From Cunninghamia lanceolata (lineage: Eukaryota > Streptophyta > Pinopsida > Cupressales > Cupressaceae): a stretch of DNA of 64,000 nt. The stretch lies in the NCBI GenBank assembly GCA_027924645.1, contig BSBN01000047.1:4650001-4714000 (forward strand). Direction: 5' to 3'. The translations under genes and the position numbers were made by a program. Below are positions 59,781-64,000 of this stretch, piece by piece. Position 1 is the first letter of the stretch. Each line of letters starts with the position of its first letter. Below the pieces are notes generated by a model. It saw nothing but the letters and a program-made list of their open reading frames with translations. It did no database searches and had not been told where the DNA came from.

Positions 59781-60012
59781 CCCAAAGCCCAAATTTTGTT
59801 TAAGTCCTCAGGAATGGGTAATTATTTCTTGTCTACTGAAGATACTTCTAGTTCAGTAGATGAGAGCTCTGACATTTTAGATGCAGAATCAGAGGATATT
59901 TCTAGTAAATCAGATGAAAGTTTAGATGAGAGCATAGTGATGCCAGAATCTTCTCTTTTTGATGATGAAGAATTCACTAGTAACAAAAACATCAAAGTAA
60001 AAAATTCAAATG

Positions 60013-60450
60013 ATGTTTGGGTTTTAGAATTTGATAGCAATTGTTCCTCTACCAATTCTGGAGCTGGAGTTGTTTTGATATCTCCACAAGGTGATATCTT
60101 CCCTTTCTCATACAAGTTGCAATTCGACAATACCAACAACACTGCTGAATATGAGTCATTGTTGCTCAGATTAGAGGCTGCATTCTAAAGGTGTTAAAAA
60201 TCTTCATGCTCAAGGAGATGCCAAATTAGTTGTTTTCCAAGTGAGGAATTTATATCAGACCAAAAATGAAAGGTTGATACATTATCGCTATCGCATTTGG
60301 GATTGCATCGAAGGTTTCGATGCTTTCAATATTTCTGTGGTACCAGGGAGTTTAATGATCATGCAGACTCATTAGCTGTCTTTGCCACCCTCATGGTTCC
60401 TCATAAAGACTTCAAAGGTAACAAGTACACAATTGAGCTGGTCTTCTGAC
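60013..60450 (+). pseudogene. E RNase H-like domain placed before RT
   Basis: The domain reads VWVLEFDSNCSSTNSGAGVV, the LISPQGDIFPFSYKLQFDN segment and NNTAEYESLLLRLEAAF. After a frameshift at 60186 it continues with NLHAQGDAKLVVFQVRNLY and KNERLIHYRYRIWD, and after another shift with NDHADSLAVFATLMVPHKDF. The order FDS, AEYE, GDAKL, ADSLA matches an archaeal-type RNase H. It lies between protease and RT, unlike in I, where it follows the RT-linked RNase H. Confidence 0.85.
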
Positions 60451-60650
60451 CAAGTGTACCAGATAATACTGACCATTGGTAGGTGTTCAATGGTGATAAT
60501 CAAATCATAGCTTTCTTGGAAAAGATGAATAGCTTTGCTTAGCTCTATTTTGAAGGTAGTGAATCTCCACCACGGGAATACGTTTTCAAAATAGATTCAC
60601 AAACTAGTGAAGAGTTTCTTCAACTAAAAGGGAATAAGATTCCAAAAGGT

Positions 60651-62180
60651 TTGGTTTCACTGGAAAATCTATTTGATAAGCATGACATATATATTAAACA
60701 TCAACAACAACATGATTCAAGTTCCTCTATGGAATTTGAGCAAGTAAATTTGAGTTCTGAGGCAAATCCCAAAATGGTCAACATTGGGAAGTGTTGCACT
60801 ACCGATGAGAAATTCAAGTCCACTACACTCCTTCACCATTACATTGATGTTTTGACATATTCTTATGATGATCTAAAGTCCTTTAGGCCTAAGGAGATTC
60901 AACATGAAATTCCTCTCAAAGTTGGGTCATTGCCTCACAAGCAGAAACAAAGGCAATACAATCCCAAAATATTAGGTACTATTCTTTTTGAGATTCAGAA
61001 GATGTTGAATGCAAGAATAATCTTTCCTATTCATCATTCCACCTGGATCACGAATATTGTTCCTGTAAGAAATAAGAACTGAGAAATCTGTATTTGTGTT
61101 GATTTCAAGAATCTCAACCAATCTTCTTTAAAGGATAACTACCCTCTACCCATTATGGACCAAGTGTTGCAAACTGTAACTAGTTCGGAAATGCTGTTTA
61201 TGTTAGACAGTTTTTTGGGGTATAATCAAGTAGAGGTCAACGAAGTAGATCAGTACAAGACTACTTTCACAACACCTTGGGGCACGTTTGCATATCGCAG
61301 GATGCCTTTTGGTTTGATCAATGTTGGCGCCACGTTCTAGAGAGCAATGGACCTTGCCTTCAGAGATGAGATGGGGAAATTCATTGTGGTATATCTTGAT
61401 GATTTGATTATTTTCTCCAAACAACGTCATGATCATGTGTATCATTTGCGACAGGTGCTGGAAAGATGTCGACAAAATGGTATCTTTCTCAACCCTAAGA
61501 GATCAGTTTTCAGGGTTACATAAGGTAAACTTCTCAGTCATATTGTGTCTTGAGAAGGCACTAAAATTGACTCAGAAAGAGTCAAATCCATCCAAAGCCT
61601 TACTTTTCCTGCTAGTAGGACTACAGTTCACTCTTTCTTCATAAAGGTAAATTTTTTGCAGAGATTCATTACGGAATTCGTGGAGAAAACCCATCACATT
61701 GTCAACATGATGAAGGGTAAAACTACTTTCTGTTGGAGTGCGAAAGGTAAAGCAGCATTTGAGGATATCAAGAAGGCCATAGCTTATGCTCCAGTTCTAG
61801 TTTGTCCTGATTATACCAAGGATTTCATAGTATACAGCTATGCTTCTGAGCATACACTTTCAACCATTCTTGTTCAGCAAAATGAAGAAGGTGTGGAATC
61901 TCCCATTTCATTTATGAGTTGTCCTTTGAAGGCTCATGAATTGAAATATTCAAATATGGAGAAACATGCTTATGTCATTGTCAAGGTAGTAAAGCATTTC
62001 TGGTTCTATATTTTAAATTCGCATACTGTTGTTTTGGTGCCTGATACAATAGTAAAGCCGATTCTGACTCAACAGGAGTTCGGAACCAAAAGAGGCAATT
62101 GGATTGCTAAGATCTGAGAGTTTGATCTTGATATCAAACCTACCAAGCTTGTGCATGGCAAAGGTTTGTGTCAATTGATT
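60651..62180 (+). pseudogene. E reverse transcriptase and RNase H (broken)
   Basis: The RT starts near LGTILFEIQKMLNARIIFPI and VPVRNKN, with TGA at 61079. It continues with MLFMLDSFLGYNQVEVNEVD and TPWGTFAYRRMPFGLINVG. The catalytic YLDD is intact at 61392-61403. A TAG at 61338 stands where Gln is usual. RNase H follows from about 61730 (FCWSAKGKAAFEDIKKAI, VLVCPDYTKDFIVYSYAS) and ends near KPTKLVHGKGLCQLI. Frameshifts lie near 61480-61640. Confidence 0.93.
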
Positions 62181-62199
62181 ACCGATAATGTACCAAAAG

Positions 62200-63519
62200 A
62201 GACAGGGGATGAAGAAGAAGTTGAGGATATGCTAACCATTCTTTTTGTCACTACTACAAATGAGTGGTATTCAAATATTGCTCATTTTCTTACCTATGGT
62301 GAGTGTCCTTCTCATCTATCCTATAAAGAGAAAAGGACTATCAAACTGAAGGCTGCTAACTATGTCCTATGGGACAATGGTCTGTATAAAAGAAGCCTTG
62401 ATGAAGTGTTTCTCCATTACGTGGATAAAGCGCAACAAAGTAGACTTCTAGAGTCTTTCCATAATTTGGCCTATGGAGGACACTTTTTTGCGCCAGTGAC
62501 AGCTCATAAGATTCTGCGGGCTAGGTACTATTGGCCCACACTATTTTAGGATGCATACAATTGGGTACATAGGTGTGAGTTATGTCAACAGTTTGTTGGA
62601 AGGCCTAAGTTGGCCGCACTACCTCTCAAGCCAGTTGTGATTGAAGAACCTTTTCAGCAATAGGGCATCGACTTCATTGGTGCTATGAACCCACCATCAA
62701 GTGCGGGTCACAAATTTTTCTCACCGCAACTGATTATTTTACCAAGTGGGTGGAAGCCATCCCAGTGAAACATGCTACTTCTGAAGTGGTATGTAATTTC
62801 CTTAAGGAAAATATTATTTCCCAGTTTGGAGTCCCAAACAAGGTTGTAACAGATAATGCTACTTGTTTCTCTTCCAACAAGATTACTAGCTTTTTCTATG
62901 AACATGGGATCATTCTTTTCCACTCTTTAGACTATTATCTGCAAGGAAATGGTCAGGCAGAATCAAGTAACAAAAAATTGGTTACTATTATTAGGAAACT
63001 GGTGGAAGATAATCAGAGAACTTGGCATAAAGTGTTGTTTGATGCTTTATGGGCAGACATGATTACCTCCAAAAGGGTGGTAGGTATGTCACCATTTCAG
63101 CTTCTGTATGGTCTGAATGCAGAGATACCTATTACTTGGAGTTGCTGACATTGAAGTTGGCAAAGGCAGTGGAAGATAGAACTTTTGAAAGTTCTATTGA
63201 CAAAAGAATCATGTACCTAGCTGAACTTGAAGAACAATGAGCCATGGTAGTAGATTGCATTGCTAAACATCAAAGTCAGGTGAAGAAGCTTTTTGACAAG
63301 AAGGCAAGGGCACATGATTTTCAAATTGGAGATCAAGTCTTGTTATGGGACAAGAGGAGAGAACCAAAAGGAATGCATGGGAAGTTTGATTCCCTATGGA
63401 GAGGCCCGTTCGTTATTCATCAGCTCTGTGGTGAAAATAGCTTCTTGCTGGAATATCTGGATGGAACACCATTCTTGCTACCTCATAGTGGACAACATCT
63501 AAAACACTTCAACCTTTGA
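62200..63519 (+). pseudogene. E integrase (broken, catalytic triad kept)
   Basis: The zinc finger has FHNLAYGGHF and CELCQQ. The core has GIDFIGAMNPPSS (first Asp near 62669), VVTDNATCFSS (second Asp near 62854) and NGQAESSNKK (Glu at 62960-62962), so the DDE triad is complete. Frameshifts lie near 62712 and 63140, with stops at 62547, 62662 and 63238. The C-terminal part reads KKLFDKKARAHDFQIGDQVL and KFDSLWRGPFVIHQL, a GPY/F-type end, and stops at 63517-63519. Confidence 0.93.
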
Positions 63520-63861
63520 AGTATCAGATAAGTTCATTTGTATATTTGTATAGTTTTGTGTTTTTGTTTTTCATTTTTGTTTAGTCTTTTGTGTCTTTTT
63601 CTTTTTGGTAGCTTGACTCTATGGCCCAATGGCATGGATGAAGGCACTTAGAGACTGGATTCTTCTCCCTTCGATTATTTCAAAGTTTGACTGATGGAAG
63701 TTCCCCAATTAGAGCCAGCTATTGTTCTCAAAATCAAATATGCTCATTTTTGTAGACAACACCTACGAAACTTGTCTGTCTCGTAGCCAACACTCTAAGT
63801 TCATAAAATGAGACAAGTACTCTTATTCTTGTGTGAAGTCATCTGACATCCTAGAAGAGTT
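63520..63861 (+). other. E 3' untranslated region with the shared tail box
   Basis: This is the T-rich stretch after integrase. At 63721-63817 it carries the 97 bp box also found at 9494-9591, then 44 bp to the LTR. A clear polypurine tract is lacking. AGAAGAG at 63854-63860 is the only candidate. Confidence 0.7.
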
Positions 63862-64000
63862 TGTGACATTTCCTTATGATGATTCCTTAAAAATCATGAA
63901 GCTTGTTTTGGTTGTAAGCTTGCCAAAATATCAATTATTGAATATTTTTGGGGTGTTAGAAACATTTTTGTATTTACATGCAATAGTAGTCCAAATAACT
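63862..64000 (+). repeat. E 3' LTR, first 139 bp
   Basis: This matches 51485-51623 at about 90% with no large gaps, and includes most of the first hairpin. The rest is outside the window. Confidence 0.88.

Larger units (their letters stand above)
51485..64000 (+). mobile_element. E: Ty3/Gypsy element with a very large LTR (3' end outside window)
   Basis: E begins TGTGACATTTCC inside the COP1-type LTR. The same start reappears at 63862, and the next 139 bp match at about 90%. A primer site at 57491 places the end of the 5' LTR at 57484, so that LTR is 6.0 kb. The body codes for gag, protease, an RNase H-like domain, RT, RNase H and integrase on the plus strand, with stops and frameshifts throughout. 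Confidence 0.85.

Noticed and set aside
1..64000. A host protein gene, tRNA or rRNA
   Set aside because: No reading frame, exon-like series or RNA motif outside retroelements could be supported.

Overview
The window looks like nuclear DNA from a large plant genome, probably a gymnosperm. It holds nothing recognisable except LTR retrotransposons, stacked inside one another and mostly decayed. No host gene, tRNA, rRNA or prokaryotic operon was seen. The plant assignment rests on Copia elements with the classic initiator-tRNA-Met primer site and on Ty3/Gypsy elements of the Tat type, which carry an extra RNase H and long untranslated regions. The species is not determined. I use working names for the elements: COP1, COP2, SOLO-A, F, G, O, I, H and E.

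Layout, left third (1-18130). An AT-rich stretch (1-2885) is followed by a tandem repeat (2890-3663). COP1 is a broken Copia on the minus strand. Its 3' LTR (3669-6032) contains a solo LTR of the COP2 family (SOLO-A, 4681-6021), and its 5' part is missing beyond about 8960. COP2 (9806-17054, minus) is a complete but frame-damaged Copia with LTRs, PBS, PPT and the perfect duplication TGATC. It sits in another LTR (H) that starts at 9639.

Middle (18143-49991). An old Gypsy (F, plus) has its integrase reading frame broken at 19868 and resumed at 49698. The 29.8 kb between is a nest. G is a gag-only element that ends at 49692. O, another gag-only element (21616-43448), is inserted in the 5' LTR of G. 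I, a 13.7 kb Tat-type Gypsy (27287-40975, minus), is inserted in O. LTR divergence agrees with this order: about 2% for I and about 9% for the part of O that I compared.

Right (50100-64000). Repeat units of about 182 bp follow F and run into a second COP1-type LTR (51023-51484). That LTR is cut by E, a Gypsy that runs off the window. E appears to have a very large LTR (51485-57484) holding an array of about 12 small hairpins and its own decayed reading frame of about 1150 codons. Its body reads gag, protease, an RNase H-like domain, RT, RNase H, integrase.

The most unusual items are the LTR-borne reading frame and hairpin array of E, the early RNase H position in E, the inverted pair of COP1 LTRs that share the same flanking pentamer and repeat phase (suggesting an inversion through one Copia), and a roughly 97 bp box that precedes two unrelated LTRs at the same distance. 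All functions below are read from sequence alone, and divergence figures are by-eye counts.
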